This document shows, piece after piece, positions 1-6,978 of a DNA stretch of 13,141 nt. Made by a program: the position numbers and the translations under genes. Numbering within the stretch: the first letter of the stretch is position 1; the number at the start of each line of letters is the position of its first letter. This DNA comes from Candidatus Competibacteraceae bacterium (GTDB lineage Bacteria; Pseudomonadota; Gammaproteobacteria; Competibacterales; Competibacteraceae): contig SKOM01000171.1 in the NCBI GenBank assembly GCA_007120095.1, positions 1 to 13,141 of the forward strand, in the 5' to 3' direction. The notes beneath the pieces were generated by a model. That model worked only from the letters and a program-made list of their open reading frames with translations. It searched no databases and was not told the origin of the DNA.

Positions 1-74
1 CTGGAAAACAGAGCAAATGGCTATAGCAGCACCAGGCCAATCGTCTATCCTCGGAAAAATCGACTCAGCGATGC

Positions 75-90
75 TGGCACAAGGTTTGCT
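75..90 (+). promoter_or_regulatory. sigma-54 (-24/-12) promoter of nifLA
   Basis: The sequence TGGCAC-aaggt-TTGCT matches the sigma-54 consensus TGGCAC-N5-TTGCW at every defined position, with the -24 GG at 76-77 and the -12 GC at 88-89. This predicts a transcript start near position 101 and a leader of about 26 nt before nifL. Sigma-54 promoters need an enhancer-binding activator (NtrC or NifA). No complete activator site is visible in the 74 bases upstream, and the window begins too close to exclude one. The core is almost the same as the one before nifB. Confidence 0.93.
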
Positions 91-126
91 GGGTTTTTCT
101 ATGAACTTTATATCGTGAGGATTGCT

Positions 127-1680
127 ATGGCGTGTACCGCCCCCCCCCTTCAGCTTGCCGAGGCGCTGTTCCAAAATGCCGTCGAGCAATCGGCGATCGC
201 CATCGCCATCACGGACACAACGGCGCGCATCGTTTATGTCAACCGCGCTTTCACCGCCATGACGGGTTACTCGGCTGACGATGTGATCGGGCTTAACCAG
301 TCGGTGTTGTCGTATAAAACCACACCTAAAGCCGTCTATCAGGAGCTGTGGGCTAATATAAGCGCCGGACGTGACTGGAGTGGACGCTTGCTCAACCGGC
401 GCAAAGACGGCACACCTTATATCGCTGAGTTAACCGTCACACCAGTGACATCTGCTGCAGGCGAACGCGATGTCACCCATTTTTTAGGTATGCACCGCGA
501 TGTGACCAAAGAATATAGGCAGTCCTGCCAATTGGCCTACCACAAACAACTGATTGAATCTGTGGTTTCGGTAGCTCCCATGGCCGTCGCCCTGCTCGAC
601 AGTGAGGGCAAGGTAGTACTGGATAATCCCGCGTATCAGTCTGTAGTCAACGATTTAAAGATAAAGGAACCGGCTCACTCGGTACTGACTATTCTGCGGG
701 AAAATCTGGGCGAAGCGTTCGATTTGGCAGCGGCGCGGCGGCGACCGCTGCTGAACAATGAATTGCGTTTCGAACGCCCGGGGGCCGAGCCACGCTGGTA
801 TTCCTGCTCAGTGGCCTGGTTCGAAGAACATCCGACAGCGATTGATGCGTTTCACCAGAATGCGAAATCGGTTTATCAATTGTTGCTGATGCATGATATC
901 AGCATATCCAAACGCCAACAGGAAGCGCTGGGGCTGGCGCTGATGCGTGAGCGTTTGTCTGAGAATGAATACAATCAAAGTGTTAGAGAGGCATTATCCG
1001 GCGCAGTTTTTCAACTGCAAGGGCCGATTAATTTAATTGCGGCCGCTACCCGGCTGCAACGCCGCCGAGCGGGTGCAGCCGCCGTTAACGATCCGCTGGT
1101 TCGCGCGCTGGTCGACGCCCAGGAAGCCGGCGAACGGGCGATTGCAACCCTGCAAGCAGCCATACCCGAAGAGTTACAAACGCCGGTCGGGCCGGTCAAT
1201 CTCAATGAGATTATCCGCGATGTGCTGATGCTGGAAACCGATACGTTTCTTTCAGCGGGAGTGACGGTGGATTGGTGCCCAGCGCTTATTTTGCCTTCAC
1301 TGCAAGGCGATCCCAGCGCCCTGCGCATTGTATTTCGGCAACTGATCCGCAATGCGGTCGAAGCCATGAATACCAGCGGCTGGAGCGAACGTAATCTGCA
1401 TCTGAGCACTTCAACGCGCGGCGGGCGGATTGAGGCGGCAATCAGTGACACCGGCCCTGGCATTCCTGAAGCCACACGTTTCAAGGTATTTGAACCGTTT
1501 TTCTCCACCAAACGCGCTTGCAAAGGCGCTCGCGGCATGGGGCTAACCGTGGCACAGGATGTGGTCAGCCGTCACAGAGGAGTACTGGAAATCGACCCGG
1601 ATTATACCGACGGCTGCCGTCTACGCTTGAGTTTTCCCCATAATCACCCACCGCCCAGCGATCCGGGGGCTTTGGAATGA
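127..1680 (+). CDS. nifL: NifL, redox/nitrogen-responsive anti-activator of NifA
   Basis: NifL is a cytoplasmic flavoprotein that binds and inhibits NifA under oxygen or fixed-nitrogen excess. The 517-residue product has a PAS domain at about residues 12-130; the WSGRLLNRRKDG stretch (Trp-84) resembles the FAD-binding PAS1 of Azotobacter NifL. A second PAS lies at about 140-260, an H-like helical region at about 280-345, and a GHKL ATP/ADP-binding domain at about 355-505. The GHKL boxes are visible: N box around Asn-409, DTGPGIP (441-447), FEPFFSTK (455-462) and GMGL (470-473). The H-box position, expected to be His, is Phe-295, so no phosphotransfer is expected. I chose ATG 127 because GAGG (117-120) lies 6 nt before it; the in-frame GTG at 115 has no ribosome site. 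A C9 homopolymer covers codons 5-8. The stop overlaps nifA by ATGA, indicating translational coupling. Confidence 0.94.
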   Translation: MACTAPPLQLAEALFQNAVEQSAIAIAITDTTARIVYVNRAFTAMTGYSADDVIGLNQSVLSYKTTPKAVYQELWANISAGRDWSGRLLNRRKDGTPYIAELTVTPVTSAAGERDVTHFLGMHRDVTKEYRQSCQLAYHKQLIESVVSVAPMAVALLDSEGKVVLDNPAYQSVVNDLKIKEPAHSVLTILRENLGEAFDLAAARRRPLLNNELRFERPGAEPRWYSCSVAWFEEHPTAIDAFHQNAKSVYQLLLMHDISISKRQQEALGLALMRERLSENEYNQSVREALSGAVFQLQGPINLIAAATRLQRRRAGAAAVNDPLVRALVDAQEAGERAIATLQAAIPEELQTPVGPVNLNEIIRDVLMLETDTFLSAGVTVDWCPALILPSLQGDPSALRIVFRQLIRNAVEAMNTSGWSERNLHLSTSTRGGRIEAAISDTGPGIPEATRFKVFEPFFSTKRACKGARGMGLTVAQDVVSRHRGVLEIDPDYTDGCRLRLSFPHNHPPPSDPGALE

Positions 1681-3215
1681 GTCTATCCGAGGCCAGCACG
1701 CCAGAGGCCAGACTGGAAACCGTCTTAGACACGTTATACAGTGTCAGCCGGGTCATGTCGCGTTCGCTGGAATTCGACCAGACCTTGGCGGCGGTGCTGC
1801 GCGTACTGGACGAACAATGCGGTATGCGCCGATCACTGGTGTACCTTCCCGCCACGCGCGGACTGTCTCATGGATTTCGTGTGTTACATGGTATCGATAC
1901 CCGCTCGGCACCCGATGCGGACGGGTATGCCGAGCACAGCGTGGTAGGGCAGGTGTTACAGAGCAATCGCGCCATCGTCGTTGAATGCCTGACGGACGCT
2001 CCCAATTACGTCCACCAGTGTGATTTATTCCTTGGCGATGCGCCTTTCATCGGGGTACCGATCAGGTGCGATCACCGCTCAGTCGGTATGCTGGGGCTAC
2101 AACCCCGGCGCTGTACCTCGGCCAGCCTTGCCGATTATGCCCGCATCGGCAAAATTGTCGCTAACCTGATTGCTCAGCGGGTGGGCGGCATCGCGAGCAC
2201 GGGCACACCACAGCGGGCAAAAGTCGAAAAAAGCCATCGACCTCGTGGTACTGACGATCAGTCTGCACCCCCTTTTATCGTCGGGCATACGGCTAAGATG
2301 CAGCGGGTTTTCCAGCAGATTCGGCAAGTGGCCAAATGGAAGACCACGGTACTGGTGCGCGGTGAAACCGGCACCGGCAAAGAACTGATTGCTGAGTCCA
2401 TCCACTATAAATCGCCCCGCGCTGCCGGCCCGTTTATCAAACTCAACTGCGCCGCTTTACCGAAAAATCTGCTGGAATCGGATTTATTCGGCCACGAAAA
2501 AGGCGCCTTTACCGGCGCATTGGCCCAGCGCAAAGGCCGTTTCGAAATGGCCGATGGCGGTACCTTGTTTCTCGATGAGATCGGCGAAATTTCACCTGCG
2601 TTTCAGGCTAAGTTGCTGAGAGTTTTACAGGAAGGTGAGTTCGAGCGCGTCGGCGGCACCCGCACCCTGAAAGTCGATGTCAGAGTCATTGCCGCCACTA
2701 ATGTCGATCTGGAACTTGAGGTCGAAAGCGGTCGATTCCGTGAGGATCTGTATTACCGTCTGAATGTGATGTCGATTCAACTGCCACCGCTGCGCGAGCG
2801 CAGCGATGATATCCCGGAAATTGCCCGCCATCTGCTCAATAAGATTGCCCAGGTGCAGGGCCGCCCCTTGCAGATCACCGACAGTGCCCTGAGGATTTTG
2901 CTGCACCAGGAATGGCCTGGCAATGTGCGCGAGCTGGAAAACTGTATCGAGCGCGCGGCCGTGATGAGCGAGGATGGCCATATCGACCGTGATTTGATGT
3001 TGCTCGCGGGCATCGAGGATCGGGTGACCCCGCAACGGGGCGGCCATAACGCCGTGGATCTGGATGATCCCGAACTCGACGAACGTGAACGGGTGATCGC
3101 GGCACTGGAACAAGCCGGCTGGGTGCAAGCCAAAGCGGCGCGGTTGTTGAATATGACCCCACGGCAAATTGCCTACCGGGTGCAAACCCTGAATATCAAA
3201 ATGCGCCAGATTTAA
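1677..3215 (+). CDS. nifA: NifA, sigma-54-dependent transcriptional activator of nif genes
   Basis: NifA binds TGT-N10-ACA enhancers and uses ATP to open sigma-54 promoters of nif operons. The 512-residue product has a GAF domain at about residues 15-170, an AAA+ domain at about 198-440, and a Fis-type helix-turn-helix at about 471-511. Visible motifs are Walker A GETGTGKE (229-236), the sigma-54-contacting GAFTGA loop (276-281), Walker B LFLDE (297-301), and FREDLYYRLN (354-363). The linker between the AAA+ and DNA-binding domains (about 440-470) has no cysteines. It therefore lacks the Cys-X4-Cys of directly oxygen-sensitive NifA proteins, which fits control by the adjacent NifL. Its ATG lies inside the nifL stop (ATGA), a layout expected to keep the two proteins in fixed ratio. 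Length is normal for the NifL-partnered type. Confidence 0.96.
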   Translation: MSLSEASTPEARLETVLDTLYSVSRVMSRSLEFDQTLAAVLRVLDEQCGMRRSLVYLPATRGLSHGFRVLHGIDTRSAPDADGYAEHSVVGQVLQSNRAIVVECLTDAPNYVHQCDLFLGDAPFIGVPIRCDHRSVGMLGLQPRRCTSASLADYARIGKIVANLIAQRVGGIASTGTPQRAKVEKSHRPRGTDDQSAPPFIVGHTAKMQRVFQQIRQVAKWKTTVLVRGETGTGKELIAESIHYKSPRAAGPFIKLNCAALPKNLLESDLFGHEKGAFTGALAQRKGRFEMADGGTLFLDEIGEISPAFQAKLLRVLQEGEFERVGGTRTLKVDVRVIAATNVDLELEVESGRFREDLYYRLNVMSIQLPPLRERSDDIPEIARHLLNKIAQVQGRPLQITDSALRILLHQEWPGNVRELENCIERAAVMSEDGHIDRDLMLLAGIEDRVTPQRGGHNAVDLDDPELDERERVIAALEQAGWVQAKAARLLNMTPRQIAYRVQTLNIKMRQI

Positions 3216-3242
3216 GCAGCGCAACACTGTCCTGCGTGGATT

Positions 3243-3258
3243 TGTCTGGAGCCACACA
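3243..3258 (+). promoter_or_regulatory. NifA upstream activator site 1 (TGT-N10-ACA) for nifB
   Basis: TGT at 3243-3245 and ACA at 3256-3258 are separated by exactly 10 bases, the NifA enhancer consensus. Its centre is about 120 bp before the predicted nifB transcript start, within the usual range. The motif is short and could occur by chance, but the position and the second copy 24 bp downstream support it. Confidence 0.8.
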
Positions 3259-3266
3259 TAAGCGCA

Positions 3267-3282
3267 TGTGATCTATACGACA
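3267..3282 (+). promoter_or_regulatory. NifA upstream activator site 2 (TGT-N10-ACA) for nifB
   Basis: TGT at 3267-3269 and ACA at 3280-3282 again have a 10-base spacer. The centre-to-centre distance to site 1 is 24 bp, so the sites lie roughly on the same face or slightly rotated on the helix. The A/T-rich stretch between this site and the promoter (about 3285-3340) could carry an IHF bend: AATCAA at 3314-3319 matches the IHF core, but the expected TTR is not at the right spacing. Confidence 0.78.
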
Positions 3283-3344
3283 ATCCTTATTCTAGAAAAT
3301 ATCTAAGTCGTTTAATCAAAAAAGGTTTAGATTTTTTAGGGTGC

Positions 3345-3360
3345 TGGCATGAGGTTTGCT
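3345..3360 (+). promoter_or_regulatory. sigma-54 (-24/-12) promoter of nifB
   Basis: TGGCAT-gaggt-TTGCT fits the sigma-54 consensus with only the sixth base differing; the GG (3346-3347) and GC (3358-3359) have the correct 12-bp phase. The predicted start is near 3371, giving a leader of about 53 nt. With the two NifA sites upstream this makes a complete NifA-dependent promoter driving nifB, the small ORF and the ferredoxin gene. Confidence 0.93.
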
Positions 3361-3423
3361 CATAAGCAGATTAAACACTTGCCTCAATACTGGGGAATGT
3401 AGGTCAGCTTGAGAGGATTGACG

Positions 3424-4920
3424 ATGCAACTGCCTGTAATCAAAAAAGGCGCGTCTGCCGCCACACGGGGCTGTGCGCTACAGAGCGCGTGTAAATCCGG
3501 TGCGGAAGCAGACGGGCTGGCGCACCTGCCCGAATCTATCCGTGCCAAGGTACAGGATCACCCCTGTTACTCCGAGCAGGCCCACCATTATTTTGCCCGC
3601 ATGCATGTGGCGGTGGCTCCCCGATGCAATATCCAGTGCCATTACTGCAACCGCAAATACGACTGCTCTAACGAATCACGTCCCGGTGTCGTCTCGGAGG
3701 TGATGACTCCCGAGCAGGCGGTGAAAAAAACCCTGGCGGTGGCGGCTACGATTCCGCAAATGACGGTGCTGGGCATTGCCGGACCCGGCGATCCTTTAGC
3801 GAATCCCCAGCGCACGTTTGCCACCTTCCGTCAGTTGGCCGAAAAGGCCCCGGATATAAAACTCTGTGTCTCAACCAATGGTTTGGCCCTGCCCGAGTGG
3901 GTCGACGAGCTGACGCAATACAATATTGATCATGTCACTATCACCATCAACTGCCTTGATCCAGATATCGGGGCGCAGATTTACCCATGGATTGTCTGGA
4001 AGGGGGAGCGGATCCATGGGCGAGAGGGAGCACAAATCCTGATCGAGCAGCAGCAGAAAGGGCTGGAAATGCTGACCGCTCGCGGTGTTCTGGTCAAAGT
4101 CAACTCGGTGATGATTCCGGGTGTGAATGACCAGCATCTGAAACAGGTCTCGAAAGTTGTTAAGGCCAAGGGAGCCTTCCTGCACAATGTCATGCCGCTC
4201 ATCGCCCGCGCCGAACACGGTACCTATTACGGCCTTAACGGCCAGCGCGAACCCACCGCCCTGGAGTTACAAACGCTACAGGACGAATGCTCGGGCGATA
4301 TGGCCATGATGCGCCACTGCCATCAGTGTCGCGCCGATGCCGTCGGTATGTTAGGTGAAGATCGCCGCGAGGAGTTTACCCTCGACAAGATTGCTGATCT
4401 TGACATCGATTATGCCGCCGCCATGGCCGAACGCACCCGGGTACGTGCCGAGATCAACGCTAAGCTTAAACAGCAACGCGCCGTTAAATCCTGTCTTGGC
4501 CACTCAGCCGCACCCGCGACCACCCGCAGCCTCCGGGTTGCCGTAGCCACTCGCGGCGAGGGGCTGATTAACGAACATTTCGGCCGCGCCCAGGAATTTC
4601 TGGTCTATGAGGTCAATACCAGCGGCCAGCGTCTGCTGGGTCGGCGGCAATGCCCGGCGTATTGCAGTGGCCCGTCAAGCTGCGGGGACGGTGAAGCCGT
4701 GATTGACCGTATCATCCACGCGCTGGAGGGAGTTGAGGTGCTGTTGGCGAGCAAAGTCGGCTTTGAGCCTTGGGCCGATTTGGAGCGTGCCGGTATTCAG
4801 CCCAATGGTGAATATGCCATGCAACCCATTCACCAGGCTCTGCGAGCCGTGTATGCCGAAATGGCGGTTGCCGGCAAGCTCGATTTGCCCGCCACTGGAA
4901 CGGCCGGATGTGCCGCTTGA
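3424..4920 (+). CDS. nifB: NifB, radical SAM FeMo-cofactor biosynthesis protein
   Basis: NifB builds NifB-co, the 8Fe-9S-carbide precursor of the nitrogenase cofactor, using radical SAM chemistry to insert the carbide. The 498-residue protein has the radical SAM CX3CX2C motif at Cys-68/72/75 followed by the NifB-specific NRKYDCSNESRPG stretch. It also has the later HCHQCRADAVGMLGEDR signature, which supplies cysteines associated with cluster binding. A C-terminal NifX/NafY-like domain (about 370-490, from RVAVATRGEGLINEHFGRA) makes it a full-length two-domain NifB. I chose ATG 3424 because GAGAGG (3411-3416) lies 7 nt upstream; the in-frame TTG at 3409 lacks a ribosome site. Expression should depend on NifA and sigma-54. 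nifQ, often found nearby, is not in the window. Confidence 0.97.
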   Translation: MQLPVIKKGASAATRGCALQSACKSGAEADGLAHLPESIRAKVQDHPCYSEQAHHYFARMHVAVAPRCNIQCHYCNRKYDCSNESRPGVVSEVMTPEQAVKKTLAVAATIPQMTVLGIAGPGDPLANPQRTFATFRQLAEKAPDIKLCVSTNGLALPEWVDELTQYNIDHVTITINCLDPDIGAQIYPWIVWKGERIHGREGAQILIEQQQKGLEMLTARGVLVKVNSVMIPGVNDQHLKQVSKVVKAKGAFLHNVMPLIARAEHGTYYGLNGQREPTALELQTLQDECSGDMAMMRHCHQCRADAVGMLGEDRREEFTLDKIADLDIDYAAAMAERTRVRAEINAKLKQQRAVKSCLGHSAAPATTRSLRVAVATRGEGLINEHFGRAQEFLVYEVNTSGQRLLGRRQCPAYCSGPSSCGDGEAVIDRIIHALEGVEVLLASKVGFEPWADLERAGIQPNGEYAMQPIHQALRAVYAEMAVAGKLDLPATGTAGCAA

Positions 4921-5024
4921 GACTCCAACTCTATGATTGTGTTCTCGAACCCATCGAGATCCCCGCTGACTTGAGCAACCCGCTTGCCAAGTCGTTATTC
5001 ACTGTGGAGCTTTATTATGCCTAA
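4908..5024 (+). CDS. possible 38-residue small protein bridging nifB and the ferredoxin gene
   Basis: This short open frame starts at ATG 4908, inside the last codons of nifB in another frame. GGAA (4897-4900) lies 7 nt before it. It runs through the whole nifB-ferredoxin gap and ends at TAA 5022-5024, 8 nt past the ferredoxin start, so it overlaps both neighbours. An alternative start is TTG 4917, which overlaps the nifB stop as TTGA. The predicted peptide contains LYDCVLEPIEIPADLSNPLA and reads as ordinary protein sequence, with two cysteines and no low complexity. I do not recognise a family. It could be a real small protein, or a coupling ORF that carries ribosomes from nifB to the ferredoxin gene. 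An open frame of this length can also arise by chance. Confidence 0.35.
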   Translation: MCRLRLQLYDCVLEPIEIPADLSNPLAKSLFTVELYYA

Positions 5025-5379
5025 TATTACCTTTTCCAGTCCGATCCACCGCGACAAAACCGTGTATGCGGTGGCCGGTTCACATACCCAGACCATTTTA
5101 AAAATCGCCAAGGAAAATCATATCCCCATTGATTTTTCCTGCCAGGACGGCGAATGTGCGACCTGTATGGTCAAGGTCACCCCCTTGGCGCGTCAGGGCA
5201 CCCGAATCGAAACCATGGCCAGCCGGTTAACCGACAAGGAGTTGGTGGTGCTGCGCGAACACAAAAAAGTTACGGCTGACGAAGTCGAGCGCATGCGGGT
5301 CGAGGATGTGGTCACGACGCCATGGCGTTTAGCCTGTCAGTTGATCCTGCGCGACGAAGACCTGCTGGTCGAGTACTAA
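5017..5379 (+). CDS. FeSII (Shethna protein II)-like 2Fe-2S ferredoxin, probable nitrogenase-protective protein
   Basis: This 120-residue soluble 2Fe-2S protein has plant-type ferredoxin ligands at Cys-42, Cys-47, Cys-50 and Cys-107. The 56-residue gap before the last cysteine is much longer than in ordinary plant-type ferredoxins. It contains an LTDKELVVL helix and a charged stretch. The pattern FSSP...AVAG...CQDGxC...LTDKE...RLACQ...DEDLLVE matches my memory of Azotobacter vinelandii FeSII, which binds nitrogenase and gives reversible conformational protection from oxygen. I chose ATG 5017 because GGAG (5006-5009) sits 7 nt before it; the in-frame TTG at 4984 has no such site. It lies in the nifB transcription unit. 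The alternative is a nif-linked ferredoxin acting as electron donor; the FeSII resemblance makes protection more likely, but that function is inferred. Confidence 0.85.
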   Translation: MPNITFSSPIHRDKTVYAVAGSHTQTILKIAKENHIPIDFSCQDGECATCMVKVTPLARQGTRIETMASRLTDKELVVLREHKKVTADEVERMRVEDVVTTPWRLACQLILRDEDLLVEY

Positions 5380-5751
5380 TCCCAGTCAACCGTTTACACT
5401 CACCACCACCACCAATACCGACCATAGCGCCGCATAGTCTGAGCATTCAGCGGCGCATCCTGGCTTGATCCGGTCGGCACTGGTGGTTCCTCGCCCGCGA
5501 TCGCCGGGTGATTCGAGTCCAGTGGGTGAGCCGAATCCCGCCAAAAACCCCAATCCAAGGCACCATCTGCCGTTGCTAGATCAGCCGATATGTGGTTGAA
5601 TGGGCGAGCAAATTCAAAAAAATCAGTTACTAACCAATAATATACTATACACGGACGAATTTTCCGCTATGCTTTACAGTGGTCAATTAGTTCAATCGTT
5701 CGACTGCACAAACAACACGTTTGCAAACTCGAAACCCGGAGACCCCATGCC
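5380..5751. other. 372-bp non-coding spacer at the end of the nif block
   Basis: No convincing gene is seen on either strand. It contains a CAC trinucleotide run (about 5400-5413), the hairpin at 5427-5456, and a weaker inverted pair GATTCG/CGAATC at about 5511-5538. A strongly A/T-rich stretch follows (about 5600-5690). TATACT at 5641-5646 could be a -10 box for the downstream gene, but I see no matching -35. The composition shifts from GC-rich to AT-rich within the spacer, which marks the boundary between the nif block and the following genes. Confidence 0.6.
5427..5456. terminator. possible hairpin terminator-like structure after the ferredoxin gene
   Basis: GCGCCG (5427-5432) pairs with CGGCGC (5451-5456), and inside it CTGA (5439-5442) pairs with TCAG (5447-5450) around a GCAT loop, with a 6-nt bulge on the 5' side. 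It lies about 50 bp after the ferredoxin stop, where the nifB transcript might end. There is no T-run after it, so it is not a standard intrinsic terminator; it may stabilise a 3' end instead. Confidence 0.35.
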
Positions 5752-6138
5752 ATGAACAACATCATCGAAGACGTCGAAAAGCAACTAGATCGCTGGTTCG
5801 CAACCTTGAAGACTGGCGACTCGGCTCAAGTAACTAAACTCTATGCGCAAGACGCGATTTTGCTTTCGACGCTCAAGGGCGACGTCAAAAAAGGCCACCA
5901 GAAGATACGCGAGTACTTTGAGAAGGAGTTTCTACCGAAGCATCCCGTCGGTACGGCTGTCGAACCCCATACAAGATTTCTGGGTGAGGTTGCCGTCAAC
6001 TCCGGAATCTACAGCTTCAAGATCGACAGCGAAGACAATGAACGCGTCACAGTAAAAGCCCGTTACACATTCGTCTATCAATGGACGGAGAACGATTGGA
6101 AGATTGTGGAACACCACTCGTCGTTGAACCCTGACTGA
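5752..6138 (+). CDS. SgcJ/EcaC-type NTF2-like domain protein
   Basis: The 128-residue product is a single NTF2-like (cone-shaped alpha+beta) domain. An N-terminal helix (DVEKQLDRWFATLKTGD) is followed by VTKLYAQDAILLST and a C-terminal strand ending in WKIVEHHSS (116-124). That ending is typical of the SgcJ/EcaC and CaMKII-association-domain-like families. No signal peptide or membrane segment is seen. Members are small dimeric binding or enzyme domains of mostly unknown role, so no reaction is assigned. I chose ATG 5752, with GGAG (5738-5741) 10 nt upstream. A nearer ATG at 5747 reads only ATG-CCA-TGA, and its stop overlaps the real start. It stands alone after a long spacer and has no clear functional link to nif genes. 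Confidence 0.75.
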   Translation: MNNIIEDVEKQLDRWFATLKTGDSAQVTKLYAQDAILLSTLKGDVKKGHQKIREYFEKEFLPKHPVGTAVEPHTRFLGEVAVNSGIYSFKIDSEDNERVTVKARYTFVYQWTENDWKIVEHHSSLNPD

Positions 6139-6186
6139 GACTTTCGCAGTAGGTCGACCCATCCGTGAACTTCCTCGGCTTACAGC

Positions 6187-6236
6187 CCGCGTACTTTCAT
6201 TCCTCCGAATACGCTGCGCTATTCGGAGGTACGCGG
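6187..6236. repeat. compound palindrome, two nested perfect stems
   Basis: The outer stem CCGCGTAC (6187-6194) pairs with GTACGCGG (6229-6236). The inner stem CTCCGAATA (6203-6211) pairs with TATTCGGAG (6220-6228). The loop is CGCTGCGC (6212-6219), and an 8-nt bulge (6195-6202) lies only on the left arm. That is 17 perfect base pairs in 50 nt, between the SgcJ-like gene and the channel gene. No T-run follows. It resembles REP-like or mobile palindromic elements more than an intrinsic terminator, although it may also end transcription or protect RNA ends. Confidence 0.75.
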
Positions 6237-6261
6237 ACGCCTGGATCAGGATAGCGACCGC

Positions 6262-6873
6262 ATGATGATAACCCTCACCTTGCTTGATTTTGTTGGTGTC
6301 TTTGCCTTCGGCGTGACCGGCGGCCTGCTCGCCGTTCGCCACGGTTTCGATCTATTCGGGATTCTCGTCCTGGCGGTGGTCACCGCCCTGGCGGGCGGTA
6401 TCACCCGTGATGTGCTGATCGCCGACCTGCCGCCAGCGGCGTTCCAAACCAACGCGTATTTGATGGTCGCGCTGGCTGCCGGGGTGACCTGCTTCGTCGC
6501 GCACCGCCTGCTACAGCGGTTGCGCCACCCCATCATGGTGTTCGATGCCTTAGGGATCGGGGTCTTTGCCACCCTCGGCTGCGAGAAGGCGCTGCGCTTC
6601 GGCCTCGATCCCCTGGTCGCCATCCTGATCGGCATACTTAGCGCGGCTGGCGGCGGCATTATCCGCGATCTTTTGGTGGCGGAAGCGCCTCGCATCTTCA
6701 AAGAGGAAATCTACGCCGCTGCGGCGCTGCTGGCGGCTGTGATTGTGGTGATTGGCGACGCATTAGCCTGGCCGTCGGTAGCGGTGGCAACCGCTGCGAT
6801 CACGGCCGGTTTTGTTCTCCGGGTGCTGTCGGTGGCGTTCCACTGGCGACTCCCCCGGGCACCTGGCTCATAG
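6262..6873 (+). CDS. TRIC-family (UPF0126) inner-membrane channel protein
   Basis: The 203-residue product is very hydrophobic, with about seven predicted membrane helices arranged as two repeats. Each repeat carries the family's glycine kink and conserved charge: AGGITRD (44-50) in the first and GGGIIRD (130-136) in the second. This is the bacterial trimeric intracellular cation channel family (YadS/YicG-like, formerly UPF0126). Structures of prokaryotic members show trimeric potassium-permeable channels, and some bacterial members have been linked to glycine movement, so the substrate here is not settled. ATG 6262 is preceded by CAGGA (6247-6251) at 10 nt; a second ATG follows directly at 6265. 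It is transcribed towards selO and appears to be a single-gene unit. Confidence 0.88.
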   Translation: MMITLTLLDFVGVFAFGVTGGLLAVRHGFDLFGILVLAVVTALAGGITRDVLIADLPPAAFQTNAYLMVALAAGVTCFVAHRLLQRLRHPIMVFDALGIGVFATLGCEKALRFGLDPLVAILIGILSAAGGGIIRDLLVAEAPRIFKEEIYAAAALLAAVIVVIGDALAWPSVAVATAAITAGFVLRVLSVAFHWRLPRAPGS

Positions 6874-6978
6874 CCCCGCCAGAGTATGAGACCGACCGCA
6901 CGATTGGTTATCGAGCAGGGGCGCGACGCGACGCGCCACCATCTTGATCCCGGGCTAGCCGGCGACTACAAACGCCAG

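Noticed and set aside
115..126. GTG 115 as the nifL start
   Set aside because: No ribosome site precedes it, and its own bases form the GAGG site for ATG 127.
1011..1538. 175-codon open frame antisense to nifL
   Set aside because: It is a shadow of the GHKL domain coding region, with low-complexity Ser/Arg-rich translation.
2625..3257. 210-codon open frame antisense to nifA
   Set aside because: It lies opposite conserved nifA AAA+ and DNA-binding coding sequence and its product resembles no family. It is explained by codon bias.
5500..5545. tRNA-like GGTGATTCGAGTCC stretch suggesting a tRNA or attachment site
   Set aside because: The bases flanking the TTCGAGT loop do not pair as a T-stem, and no acceptor, D or anticodon arms fit around it.
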